Of a stretch of DNA of 64,000 nucleotides, positions 55,997 to 64,000 are shown one piece after another. Both the position numbers and the translations under genes were made by a program. Position 1 is the stretch's first letter. Every line of letters begins with the position of its first letter. Source of the stretch: Chromatium weissei. GTDB lineage: Bacteria > Pseudomonadota > Gammaproteobacteria > Chromatiales > Chromatiaceae. The notes below the pieces were generated by a model. The model was given only the letters and a program-made list of their open reading frames with translations. It was not told the origin of the DNA and did no database searches. Location: contig NZ_NRRR01000006.1 of NCBI RefSeq assembly GCF_016583765.1, forward strand, positions 1 through 64,000, in the 5' to 3' direction.

Positions 55997-56533
55997 TTAC
56001 GAACCTTTTTCGACCTGAGAAAATTCGAGATCGACTGGCGTTGCTCGACCAAAAATGAGGACAGAAACCTTCACTCTACTTTTGTCGTAATCCACGTCTT
56101 CAACGACACCATTGAAATCGGTAAATGGACCGTCAGTAACGCGAACCACTTCGCCTGGCTCGTAGAGCACCTTTGGACGGGGCTTTTCGCCATCAGTCTG
56201 CAAGCGATTCAAAATGATATTTGCTTGAGCTTCTGGTACTGGTGCAGGGCGATCTCCGGTACCGCCGATGAAACCCATGACTTTGGGAACACCCTTCACT
56301 AAATGCCAAGTTTCATCAGTTAACTCCATGTTAACCAACACATAACCGGGGAAAAACTTACGCTCACTTTTGCGTTGTTGACCGCCGCGCATCTCTACGA
56401 CTTCTTCAGTGGGCACTAAAATTTCTCCGAACAGATCTTCTAGCCCTGCTCGAACAATACTTGATTCGAGTGATCGCTTGACCTGTCCTTCAAAACCAGA
56501 GTAGGCATGGATGACGTACCAACGTTTAGACAC
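55997..56533 (-). CDS. nusG: transcription antitermination/elongation factor NusG
   Basis: 178 residues. NGN domain with [20 protein letters not shown] and [20 protein letters not shown], then KOW domain at about 125-178 ([20 protein letters not shown]). Binds the clamp helices of RNA polymerase and couples to Rho or the ribosome. Two bases downstream of secE, so coupled. Confidence 0.98.
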   Translation of the reverse strand: MSKRWYVIHAYSGFEGQVKRSLESSIVRAGLEDLFGEILVPTEEVVEMRGGQQRKSERKFFPGYVLVNMELTDETWHLVKGVPKVMGFIGGTGDRPAPVPEAQANIILNRLQTDGEKPRPKVLYEPGEVVRVTDGPFTDFNGVVEDVDYDKSRVKVSVLIFGRATPVDLEFSQVEKGS

Positions 56534-56535
56534 CC

Positions 56536-56913
56536 TTAGCCTCCCTGACCGGTTAAGAATCGAAGAATCGTCATCAGCATCATGTCAAACAGCCACAGCA
56601 AAATTCCGACGATCAACACCATTGCGATGACGATCAGCGTTGTTTGTAGTGTTTCTTGACGTGAGGGCCAGACGACCTTGCGAACTTCCATGCGGGAGTC
56701 GGTCACAAACTGCCAAAGCAAACGCCCCAGCTGAGTTTGATAAACAATTGCGACAGCGCCACCGACAACAATAAGCAAACCAATAACCCGCAGAAAGGTT
56801 GATAGGCTCGCAAAGTAGTAAAATGCGGTGATGCCGAAGACTAGTAAGAATGCAGCGACGGTCAGCTTAATCGTGTCTAAGCTGACGCCAAGGTTTTCCG
56901 TGCGTAAGTTCAT
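56536..56913 (-). CDS. secE: preprotein translocase subunit SecE
   Basis: 125 residues from the ATG at 56913, with AGG nine bases upstream; the open frame continues into tRNA-Trp, so the upstream codons are not coding. Three membrane helices at about 15-36, 41-59 and 92-115, the long gammaproteobacterial form, with the conserved amphipathic [17 protein letters not shown] before the last. Clamps SecY in the inner-membrane translocon. Confidence 0.96.
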   Translation of the reverse strand: MNLRTENLGVSLDTIKLTVAAFLLVFGITAFYYFASLSTFLRVIGLLIVVGGAVAIVYQTQLGRLLWQFVTDSRMEVRKVVWPSRQETLQTTLIVIAMVLIVGILLWLFDMMLMTILRFLTGQGG

Positions 56914-56946
56914 GGAAGCGCCTGTCGCCGAAGCGATGGGGTTATA

Positions 56947-57022
56947 TGGCAGGCCAGGAGGGAATCGAACCCCCAACCTGCGGTTTTGGAGACCGCCGCT
57001 CTGCCAATTGAGCTACTGGCCT
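56947..57022 (-). tRNA. tRNA-Trp (anticodon CCA)
   Basis: 76 bases with encoded CCA. Acceptor AGGCCAG/CTGGCCT, anticodon loop TCTCCAAAA, T loop TTCGATTC. Sits between tuf and secE, the usual place in gammaproteobacteria outside the enterics. Confidence 0.97.
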
Positions 57023-57082
57023 AAGTCAAAAATGGCACGACACACAACATTTTACCGCAGTGTGTCTCAATAAATACTTCAG

Positions 57083-58273
57083 TTATGCAATGATCTTTGC
57101 AACGACACCAGCACCAACGGTGCGACCACCTTCACGGACTGCGAAGCGCAACCCTTCTTCCATTGCAATCGGTGCAATCAGTTTGATTGTCATCTTCAGG
57201 TTATCGCCGGGCATAACCATTTCAACACCTTCTGGCAACTCGCACGCGCCAGTTACGTCCGTCGTGCGGAAGTAAAACTGTGGACGATAACCGTTGAAAA
57301 ATGGCGTATGACGACCGCCTTCATCCTTGCCTAACACATAAACTTCAGCTTCAAAGTGCGTGTGCGGGTTGATCGATTTGGGTTTCGCTAACACCTGACC
57401 ACGCTCGACATCTTCGCGCTTAGTACCGCGTAACAAAACGCCAACGTTATCACCAGCCTGACCTTGATCAAGCAGCTTGCGGAACATTTCAACGCCGGTG
57501 CAAGTCGTCTTGATGGTGTTTTTAATTCCAACAATTTCAACTTCTTCACCAACTTTGATCACGCCGCGCTCAACGCGTCCGGTGACAACTGTACCGCGAC
57601 CAGAGATCGAGAACACATCTTCAATTGGCATCAAGAAGGTGCCATCAACAGCACGTTCTGGCTGCGGAATGTAGCTGTCCAACGCTTCCATCAATTTATC
57701 AATGGATTGCGTTCCAATCTCGCTATCGACACCTTCCAGTGCGAGTTTGGCGGAGCCGGTGACAATCGGAGTGTCGTCGCCGGGAAAATCGTATTTGGAA
57801 AGTAATTCGCGTACTTCCATCTCAACCAATTCGAGCAGCTCAGGGTCGTCGAGCATGTCGGCCTTATTGAGATAAACCACGATGTAAGGTACACCGACCT
57901 GCCGTGACAGCAGAATGTGCTCACGCGTCTGTGGCATCGGACCATCCGCAGCAGAAACGACGAGAATTGCGCCGTCCATCTGTGCCGCGCCGGTAATCAT
58001 GTTCTTGACGTAGTCCGCGTGACCGGGGCAGTCAACATGCGCGTAGTGGCGTTGATTACTTTCGTATTCGACGTGCGCCGTCGCAATCGTGATTCCGCGA
58101 GCCCGTTCTTCCGGTGCGTTATCGATCTGATCGTATGCTCGCGCTTCACCGCCAAATTTCTTCGACTGGTGCGTCGTGATTGCTGCCGTCAGCGTGGTTT
58201 TGCCGTGATCGACGTGACCGATGGTGCCGACGTTGACATGTGGCTTGCTACGTTGAAATTTTTCTTTGGACAT
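57083..58273 (-). CDS. tuf: translation elongation factor Tu
   Basis: 396 residues from the ATG at 58273, with GGGGAG eight bases upstream; a GTG-like start two codons earlier is not needed. G1 [10 protein letters not shown], switch [16 protein letters not shown]3 [13 protein letters not shown]4 NKADM (Ala where Cys is common), then the two beta-barrel domains with [11 protein letters not shown] and [18 protein letters not shown]. Delivers aminoacyl-tRNA to the ribosome. Flanked by tRNA genes in the tufB arrangement. Confidence 0.98.
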   Translation of the reverse strand: MSKEKFQRSKPHVNVGTIGHVDHGKTTLTAAITTHQSKKFGGEARAYDQIDNAPEERARGITIATAHVEYESNQRHYAHVDCPGHADYVKNMITGAAQMDGAILVVSAADGPMPQTREHILLSRQVGVPYIVVYLNKADMLDDPELLELVEMEVRELLSKYDFPGDDTPIVTGSAKLALEGVDSEIGTQSIDKLMEALDSYIPQPERAVDGTFLMPIEDVFSISGRGTVVTGRVERGVIKVGEEVEIVGIKNTIKTTCTGVEMFRKLLDQGQAGDNVGVLLRGTKREDVERGQVLAKPKSINPHTHFEAEVYVLGKDEGGRHTPFFNGYRPQFYFRTTDVTGACELPEGVEMVMPGDNLKMTIKLIAPIAMEEGLRFAVREGGRTVGAGVVAKIIA

Positions 58274-58340
58274 GAACAACTCCCCGCATGGTTCAAATCA
58301 ACAAGACGCACCACAAGGCACGCAAACGGCTTAATAACAC

Positions 58341-58416
58341 TGGAGCCCATGATCGGAGTCGAACCGATGACCTCACCCTTACCAAGGGTGTGCTCTACCA
58401 ACTGAGCTACATGGGC
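58341..58416 (-). tRNA. tRNA-Thr (anticodon GGT)
   Basis: 76 bases with CCA. Acceptor GCCCATG/CATGGGC, anticodon loop TTGGTAA, T arm CGGTTCGACTCCG. Third tRNA of the operon before tuf. Confidence 0.97.
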
Positions 58417-58456
58417 AATTCCAAATAAAACAGTAAAGCGATTATCCGTAAACAAA

Positions 58457-58530
<74 letters not shown>

Positions 58531-58579
58531 CTGCAATCAACGAAGAACCAAAACTCTAGTTGTTCCAGATACTTGTTTT

Positions 58580-58664
58580 TGGTGGAGGGGGGAGGATTCG
58601 AACCTCCGAAGGCTGAGCCGGCAGATTTACAGTCTGATCCCTTTGACCGCTCGGGAACCCCTCC
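58580..58664 (-). tRNA. tRNA-Tyr (anticodon GTA)
   Basis: 85 bases with CCA and a long class II variable arm. Acceptor GGAGGGG/CCCCTCC, anticodon loop CTGTAAA, T arm GAGGTTCGAATCCTC. First gene of the tRNA-tuf operon; its 5' end is 14 bases past the -10 box. Confidence 0.97.
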
Positions 58665-58677
58665 AAACGAGCGGCGC

Positions 58678-58707
58678 ATTCTAAAGACAACATTCACGAC
58701 TCGTCAA
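58678..58707 (-). promoter_or_regulatory. promoter of the tRNA-tuf operon with G+C-rich discriminator
   Basis: Minus strand TTGACG (58707-58702), 18-base spacer, TAGAAT (58683-58678), then GCGCCGC before the expected start at about 58671. Near-consensus boxes with a G+C-rich discriminator are the known signature of stable-RNA promoters under ppGpp/DksA control. The remaining 58708-58851 shows no further feature. Confidence 0.8.
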
Positions 58708-58851
58708 CTGCATTAAACAATTAAATTTTCAGTGAATCGAAATGATGTCATGTGAATAAATCGTTAAATCACACGAATCATCAACCAAGCTGATACCATT
58801 TCAACACCTTGTTTATCATTAAAAGTTATCGGCTTTTGGAGAAAAAATACG

Positions 58852-60189
58852 ATGGATGTCACGGTTTTTGGTAGCGGTTATGTCGGTCTCGTCACTGGAG
58901 TCTGTCTCGCAGAAGTTGGCAACAATGTGCTCTGCATTGACATCGACCCGAAAAAAATCGATTTGCTCAACAGCGGCGGTGTTCCAATTCACGAACCCGG
59001 TTTGGAAGAACTGATTAAAAACAACCGTGAAGCTGGGCGAATGCACTTTTCCACCGATGCCGAAGCAGGTGTCAAACACGGTCTATTTCAATTCATCGCC
59101 GTTGGTACGCCGCCAGATGAAGACGGTTCTGCTGATCTGCAATACGTGCTTGCCGTTGCGCGCACCATCGGTCAACACATGGATTCCTATCGAATTTTAG
59201 TTGATAAATCCACAGTTCCCGTTGGAACTGCCGACAAGGTCGCCGCCGCCGTGCGCGAAACTCAAGCTGCTCGCGGCATCACCGTCGAATTTGACGTGGT
59301 ATCCAATCCAGAATTTCTCAAAGAAGGCGCAGCAATTGATGATTTCATGCGCCCAGATCGCATCATCGTTGGCACGGACAATCCGCGCACCGCCGAGTTA
59401 TTACGCGCACTTTACGCACCTTTTAATCGCAACCACGACCGGTTGATGACAATGGATGTGCGCTCGGCAGAATTCACCAAATACGCCGCCAACGCGATGT
59501 TGGCGACCAAAATCAGCTTTATGAATGAACTCTCGAATATCGCCGAAGCCGTCGGAGCCGACATTGAACGAGTGCGCATCGGCATCGGCTCCGATCCGCG
59601 CATCGGCTATCAATTTATTTATCCCGGCTGTGGTTATGGCGGCTCCTGCTTTCCAAAAGATGTTCGCGCTTTAGAACAAACTGCTCGCGGACTCGGCTAC
59701 GAACCGCAATTGCTGCACGCCGTCGAAGCCGTCAATTTTCGTCAGAAAACACTGCTATTCAATAAAATCAGCAATTATTTCAATGGCGAATTGGCTGGGC
59801 GTGTATTTGCGATTTGGGGACTGGCGTTCAAACCCAACACCGACGACATGCGCGAAGCCTCCAGCCGAGTGCTGATGGAATCGCTGTGGGCGGCAGGCGC
59901 AAAAGTGCAAGCCTTTGATCCGGTTGCGATGGACGAAACGCGGCGAATTTATGGCGAACGTTCCGATCTTCAGCTTGTTGACGATGCGATGTCCGCCCTC
60001 GATGGAGCGGATGCGCTGGTGATCGTCACCGAGTGGTCGCAATTTCGCAGCCCCAATTTCGCCGCAATTAAACAGGCACTCAAAACGCCAGTGCTATTTG
60101 ATGGGCGCAACATTTTAGATGGCAATCTCGCTGCGGCGGCTGGACTCACCTACATTTCAATTGGACGTGTTCCAGTTCTACCTGATTGA
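58852..60189 (+). CDS. ugd: UDP-glucose 6-dehydrogenase
   Basis: 445 residues, GGAG ribosome site. N-terminal Rossmann [20 protein letters not shown], catalytic Cys in [17 protein letters not shown]-terminal UDP-binding domain with [19 protein letters not shown]. Two-step NAD oxidation of UDP-glucose to UDP-glucuronate for capsule, LPS core or exopolysaccharide. Family includes GDP-mannose dehydrogenases, but sequence features favour UDP-glucose. Single gene, not linked to the GT operon near 33 kb. Confidence 0.93.
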   Translation: MDVTVFGSGYVGLVTGVCLAEVGNNVLCIDIDPKKIDLLNSGGVPIHEPGLEELIKNNREAGRMHFSTDAEAGVKHGLFQFIAVGTPPDEDGSADLQYVLAVARTIGQHMDSYRILVDKSTVPVGTADKVAAAVRETQAARGITVEFDVVSNPEFLKEGAAIDDFMRPDRIIVGTDNPRTAELLRALYAPFNRNHDRLMTMDVRSAEFTKYAANAMLATKISFMNELSNIAEAVGADIERVRIGIGSDPRIGYQFIYPGCGYGGSCFPKDVRALEQTARGLGYEPQLLHAVEAVNFRQKTLLFNKISNYFNGELAGRVFAIWGLAFKPNTDDMREASSRVLMESLWAAGAKVQAFDPVAMDETRRIYGERSDLQLVDDAMSALDGADALVIVTEWSQFRSPNFAAIKQALKTPVLFDGRNILDGNLAAAAGLTYISIGRVPVLPD

Positions 60190-60303
60190 TAAATTGGATA
60201 TTTTTATTGCGCGAGCAGCTGATGATTTAACTGCACCGCCGCAACACATTGAGATTTGTCAATCAAGCATCGCTCCTTTCTAAACCCTTGTGATAGATTT
60301 GCC

Positions 60304-60332
60304 GCGCCGATTTACTCCGTGTGCATCGGCGC
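60304..60332 (+). terminator. 8-bp hairpin between ugd and the porin gene
   Basis: GCGCCGAT (60304-60311) pairs with ATCGGCGC (60325-60332) around a 13-base loop, then TAATAAAT. A weak terminator or leader hairpin. Confidence 0.4.
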
Positions 60333-60374
60333 TAATAAATAAAAATCATTTACAAATCAAAAAGGAGGAGTGTT

Positions 60375-61727
60375 ATGCACTTCAAACGATCCGCGCTAAC
60401 CAGCGCCATCATCTGTGCGTTATCTCTATCAACCAGCGCATACGCCACCAACGGTTATCTGTCTCACGGCTACGGAACTAAAAGCAAAGGCATGGCTGGT
60501 GCTGGCTCGGCGCTGCCGCAAGACGCGATGATCGCCACCGCCAATGTCGCGGGTGGTGTCTGGATTGGGCAACGTTTGGACATTGGCTTTTCACTCTTTC
60601 AACCAAATCGTGAATACACACAAAACGCCAACCACAACATTTACAGCACCGATCCCGCGATTCCATTTGGCAGTAACCCCGACTTCACCGGCACGGTTGA
60701 AAGCGAAAATGATCTTTTTTTTATTCCGCACTTCGCATACAGCCAACCGCTCGATGAAGTCAGTGCCGTCGGTGTGGCGCTGTACGGCAACGGTGGCATG
60801 AATACCAGTTACGATTATCACGATACTGCTTATCAATTAGGAACTTACGGCGGTGCTCGCGCCGTGCCATCAGATGCCACCACCGGCGTTGACCTGATGC
60901 AACTGGCGCTCAATCTGAATTATTCCCGCAAATTAGCCGACAACTTTTCCGTCGGTGCTGGCGTGATTCTGGCATATCAAATGTTTCGCTCTGAAGGGCT
61001 GTCAACCTTTGGCGGAATGGCTGCAGACGGCAATCCCGATAACCTGTCAAATCAAGGACGTGACGGCGTTCCCGGCTGGGGTGTACAACTTGGCGCACTC
61101 TGGCAAGTGAATGATCGACTGTCGCTCGGTGTGGCCTATCAAAGCCAAGTCGATTTTGAACGTTTCAACGATTATTCCGACCTGTTCGCACAACATGGCG
61201 ACCTCAACGCGCCAGCATTCGCCAACATTGGACTGGCGTTCAAAGCGACTTCCACGCTCACCTTCGCCTTCGATGTACAGCAAATTTGGTACAGCGACAT
61301 CGACGCTCTCAGCAACGACATGACCGGCAATCTCAAGCTCTGCATGGCTGGGCAAACTGCGCATTGTCTCGGCGGCAGCGACGGTGTCGGTTTTGGCTGG
61401 CGCGATATGACTGTCTATAAACTGGGTGCGCAATGGGCGATGCAACCGGATTTAACACTGCGTGCTGGATACAGCTACGGCAAACAACCCATTCCTCGTG
61501 ACGGCGTGTTATTTAATGTTTTAGCGCCAGCGTTAATTGAACATCACTTCACGCTCGGTCTCACCAAAGCCATCAATAAAAATAGTGAAATCAACGTCTC
61601 CGCCATGTACGCACCGAAGAAAGATTTAGATTGTGGCTGTGATATTGCGTTTTCCGGCGGCCCCGAATCCATCAACATCGCAATGGATCAAGTAGAACTG
61701 GAACTCAGTTTTGGTCTGAAATTCTAA
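60375..61727 (+). CDS. FadL/OmpP1/TodX-family outer-membrane transport protein
   Basis: 450 residues with a very strong AAGGAGGAG ribosome site. Signal peptide ending TSAYA-TNG; the mature N-terminal plug starts TNGYLSHGYGTKSKGMAGAG with SALPQDAMIATANVAG, the classic FadL-hatch pattern; the rest is an even-strand beta barrel ending ELELSFGLKF with terminal Phe. FadL proteins pass hydrophobic compounds such as long-chain fatty acids through the outer membrane. Exact substrate unknown. Confidence 0.92.
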   Translation: MHFKRSALTSAIICALSLSTSAYATNGYLSHGYGTKSKGMAGAGSALPQDAMIATANVAGGVWIGQRLDIGFSLFQPNREYTQNANHNIYSTDPAIPFGSNPDFTGTVESENDLFFIPHFAYSQPLDEVSAVGVALYGNGGMNTSYDYHDTAYQLGTYGGARAVPSDATTGVDLMQLALNLNYSRKLADNFSVGAGVILAYQMFRSEGLSTFGGMAADGNPDNLSNQGRDGVPGWGVQLGALWQVNDRLSLGVAYQSQVDFERFNDYSDLFAQHGDLNAPAFANIGLAFKATSTLTFAFDVQQIWYSDIDALSNDMTGNLKLCMAGQTAHCLGGSDGVGFGWRDMTVYKLGAQWAMQPDLTLRAGYSYGKQPIPRDGVLFNVLAPALIEHHFTLGLTKAINKNSEINVSAMYAPKKDLDCGCDIAFSGGPESINIAMDQVELELSFGLKF

Positions 61728-61738
61728 TTCAATCTGTT

Positions 61739-61763
61739 CTCCGGCAATCGCCGGAGGACTTTT
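61739..61763 (+). terminator. terminator after the porin gene
   Basis: CTCCGGC-AATC-GCCGGAG (61739-61745 with 61750-61756), seven perfect pairs, followed by GAC and TTTT. Twelve bases after the stop codon. Confidence 0.75.
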
Positions 61764-61864
61764 CAGTAATTTGAGAATCCGCCTCATTTGCAACAGTCAA
61801 CTGTTACACTTTCCACAATCCTCAAGCTCCATCTCGCTTCCACCTTGGTCAATTCAGGTCGCGC

Positions 61865-63490
61865 ATGTCTTATCAGGTGCTCGCCCGCAAATGGCGTCCC
61901 AAAACGTTCGATGATCTCGTCGGACAACAACACGTGGTACAGGCGTTATCTAACGCACTGAATCGCAATCAACTTCATCACGCTTATCTGTTCACTGGCA
62001 CACGAGGTGTCGGCAAAACCACGCTGGCGCGAATTTTGTCGAAAGCACTCAACTGCGAACAGGGCATCAGCGCAAAACCCTGCGGCGTGTGCTCCGCCTG
62101 CCGCGAAATCGACAGCGGACGCTTTGTCGATTTGCTGGAAGTGGATGCCGCTTCACGCACGAAAGTCGATCAAACGCGCGAACTGCTCGATAACGTGCCC
62201 TACGCGCCAGCTCGCGCTCGCTTCAAGGTGTACCTGATTGACGAGGTGCACATGTTTTCTACGGGCAGTTTCAATGCCTTATTGAAAACGCTCGAAGAAC
62301 CGCCCGCACACGTCAAATTTCTGCTGGCGACCACCGATCCGCAAAAAGTGCCGGTGACGGTGTTATCGCGCTGTTTACAGTTCAATTTGCGCCGACTGTT
62401 GCCCAGCGAAATTGCCGAGCAGTTGCGTCATGTGTTGACGACCGAAGGGTTGGAATTTGCGCCAGCGGCATTGCCACTGCTCGCTCGTGCTGCCGATGGC
62501 AGTATGCGCGATGGATTAAGTCTGCTTGATCAAGCCATTGCGTTTGGTGGCGGGCGCGTGATGGACGATGCCGTGCGCACGATGCTCGGCACGGTGAGCG
62601 GCGATCTTGTACTCAATCTGCTCGATGCGCTGGCAGCAGCGGATGGCGCGCAACTGCTCGCTGAAGTCGAACGGGTCGCCGCGCTGACACCGAATTTTGA
62701 TGAGCTGCTGCGCGAGCTGTTGGAGCTGCTGCATCGACTGGCGCTGATTCAGCAAATTCCCACGCTGTTGGCTGCCGATGATCCCGATCAAGCACGTTTA
62801 TCGGCACTGGCGACGGCGATGTCAGCGGAAGATATTCAGCTTTATTATCAAGTGGTTTTGACCGGACAACGTGATTTGTCGCTCGCACCCGATCCGCGAG
62901 TTGGATTTGAAATGGTGCTCTTGCGGGCGCTGGCATTTCGTCCAGCCGCTGCAACAACCGCATCGGCGCAAGTTGCATCATCACCGCCCATCGCTCGCGC
63001 TGTTGCACCGAAATTCGTGCCGAGCAGTGTGCCGACACCCGCAATTGCACCGAGCGTCATTCAATCCGAGCCGAGTGCAGCACCGCCGGTGTCGTCGCCG
63101 GTGACGCGATTGGAATCTGCGGAAGATTGGCAGCAATTGGTGATGCGATTGCCGTTGAAAGGAATGGCGCAGCAAATTGCGCATCACTGCGGATTTATCA
63201 GTTGGGCGAATGGGCAGTTGACGCTGGGGTTGGAATCAGGATTTTTCCGAATGCCGTCGAGTGAAATGCAGTTGCAAGATGCGGTGGCTCAAATTTTGGG
63301 TACGCCAGTCAAACTGGTGTTGCAAAATGCGCAAGCGCAGCACGATTCGCCAGCCCAGCGTCAGCTACGTGAAGCGGATTTGCGGCAGCAACACGCGGTG
63401 GAAGTGATGAATAACGACTCGGTGGCACAGCAGTTGCGCGAGACATTTGATGCGCAGTGGGCTCCGGGCGGAATTCATGCGACGGATTAG
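61865..63490 (+). CDS. dnaX: DNA polymerase III subunits gamma/tau
   Basis: 541 residues. Clamp-loader ATPase: YLFTGTRGVGKTTLARILSK (Walker A 45-52), zinc cysteines at 64, 73, 76 and 79, LIDEVHMFSTGSFNALLKTL and the sensor LATTDPQKVPVTVLSRCL. Then an Ala/Pro-rich linker (about 360-420) and a C-terminal tau-like domain with ADLRQQHAVEVMNNDSVAQQ. I see no A-AAA-AAG slip site in the part that would give a short gamma form. Followed by ybaB. Confidence 0.97.
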   Translation: MSYQVLARKWRPKTFDDLVGQQHVVQALSNALNRNQLHHAYLFTGTRGVGKTTLARILSKALNCEQGISAKPCGVCSACREIDSGRFVDLLEVDAASRTKVDQTRELLDNVPYAPARARFKVYLIDEVHMFSTGSFNALLKTLEEPPAHVKFLLATTDPQKVPVTVLSRCLQFNLRRLLPSEIAEQLRHVLTTEGLEFAPAALPLLARAADGSMRDGLSLLDQAIAFGGGRVMDDAVRTMLGTVSGDLVLNLLDALAAADGAQLLAEVERVAALTPNFDELLRELLELLHRLALIQQIPTLLAADDPDQARLSALATAMSAEDIQLYYQVVLTGQRDLSLAPDPRVGFEMVLLRALAFRPAAATTASAQVASSPPIARAVAPKFVPSSVPTPAIAPSVIQSEPSAAPPVSSPVTRLESAEDWQQLVMRLPLKGMAQQIAHHCGFISWANGQLTLGLESGFFRMPSSEMQLQDAVAQILGTPVKLVLQNAQAQHDSPAQRQLREADLRQQHAVEVMNNDSVAQQLRETFDAQWAPGGIHATD

Positions 63491-63545
63491 AAACGTTCGA
63501 CGGCATTTGAATTAAACACAACATTTTCAATCAGGTAGGTAATTT

Positions 63546-63866
63546 ATGAAGGCTCTCGGTGGTTTGCTGAAACAGGCGCAGAAGATGCAGGAAGAAATGC
63601 AGCAGACGCAGGCGCGGCTGGCAGCAGAAGAGGTGATCGGTGAAGCCGGTGGCGGCATGGTGCGCGTGACGATGACCGGTCAGCATCTCGTGAAACGGGT
63701 GGAGATTGATCCGTCGCTGCTCGGCGATGACAAGGAAATGCTGGAGGATTTAATCACGGCGGCGATGAATGCGGCGGTGCAACGTGTTTCTGAAAAAGTG
63801 AAGGAAAACATGGCGGAATTGACGGCGGGAATGCCGCTGCCGCCCGGTTTCAAACTGCCATTTTGA
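63546..63866 (+). CDS. ybaB: YbaB/EbfC nucleoid-associated protein
   Basis: 106 residues. Starts [20 protein letters not shown], helix then beta core [20 protein letters not shown], family length. Dimeric DNA-binding tweezers. Standard dnaX-ybaB pair; recR, which normally follows, is replaced by a HIT-family gene 13 bases on. Confidence 0.97.
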   Translation: MKALGGLLKQAQKMQEEMQQTQARLAAEEVIGEAGGGMVRVTMTGQHLVKRVEIDPSLLGDDKEMLEDLITAAMNAAVQRVSEKVKENMAELTAGMPLPPGFKLPF

Positions 63867-63878
63867 GGCGCGACGCGC

Positions 63879-64000
63879 ATGTCAACCACGCTGTTTAGCA
63901 GAATTGCCTCTGGCGAAATTTCCGCTGAGATTCTGTATCAAGACGCGGAAATCGTTGCTTTTCGAGACATCAGCCCGCAAGCGCCCGTACATTTTTTGGT
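63879..64000 (+). CDS. HIT-family (HinT-like) purine nucleotide phosphoramidase, 5' part
   Basis: Starts at the ATG at 63879 and runs off the right edge after 40 codons: MSTTLFSRIASGEISAEILY then QDAEIVAFRDISPQAPVHFLV, the conserved HIT N-terminus with the I-x-G-E-I element and F-D/R-D-I-x-P. The catalytic His-triad lies beyond the window. Confidence 0.9.
   Translation, partial: MSTTLFSRIASGEISAEILYQDAEIVAFRDISPQAPVHFL

Noticed and set aside
61865-63490. Possible programmed frameshift in dnaX giving gamma
   Set aside because: No A-AAA-AAG type slippery heptamer with a following hairpin was found in the expected part of the gene.

Overview
The window is 64 kb of ordinary bacterial chromosome from a gammaproteobacterium. 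The tRNA-Tyr/Gly/Thr-tuf-tRNA-Trp-secE-nusG-rplKAJL-rpoBC order, the gspA-gspB pair, PBP1B with a neighbouring TPR lipoprotein, the YhdP-nitrilase pair, pcnB-panB-panC, clpS-clpA and an E. coli-type Icd all point that way. The order or genus cannot be fixed from the sequence. Base composition is uneven: a sampled line inside the acyltransferase cluster (12061-12120) is about 37% G+C, and one inside the CBS/DUF294 gene (17041-17100) about 55%. No transposase, integrase, prophage or CRISPR array is visible.

Layout, left to right. 1-4000 (minus): gspB (cut by the edge), gspA, then the lysine/diaminopimelate genes dapD and dapC. 4285-10763 (plus): a VOC-fold protein, PBP1B (mrcB) with its probable outer-membrane activator lipoprotein (LpoP type), the YoaA helicase and a small lipoprotein. 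10782-15870 (minus): an AT-rich run of five genes, namely a heme oxygenase, a DegT-type PLP aminotransferase and three tandem CelD/FemAB-like GNAT acyltransferases. This is the best candidate for an undescribed pathway. 15935-24286 (plus): a cNMP/CBS/DUF294 protein, a DEDDh exonuclease, acs, an NYN-nuclease/cold-shock fusion, pilB and a truncated secreted protein. 24345-29239 (plus): yhdP and a nitrilase-family amidase. Then hppA (minus), an orphan 104-residue ORF (minus), a GT4-GT2-epimerase glycan operon (plus), and a Pro-rich secreted protein, panC, panB and pcnB (minus).

39127-64000: tRNA-Glu(CTC) with a strong terminator; folD, clpA, clpS and icd (minus); then the transcription/translation superoperon read leftward from a promoter at about 58.7 kb: tRNA-Tyr, tRNA-Gly, tRNA-Thr, tuf, tRNA-Trp, secE, nusG, rplK, rplA, L10 leader, rplJ, rplL, two attenuator-like hairpins, rpoB, rpoC and a rho-independent terminator. 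To the right (plus) lie ugd, a FadL-family porin, dnaX, ybaB and the start of a HIT-family gene.

Points most worth a second look: a net insertion of about 96 residues in RpoC just before the bridge-helix region; the DegT plus triple-GNAT cluster; the NYN-CSD fusion preceded by a terminator-like hairpin; tandem hairpins between rplL and rpoB; and two heptanucleotide repeat tracts, one of which forms the stop codon of pcnB.
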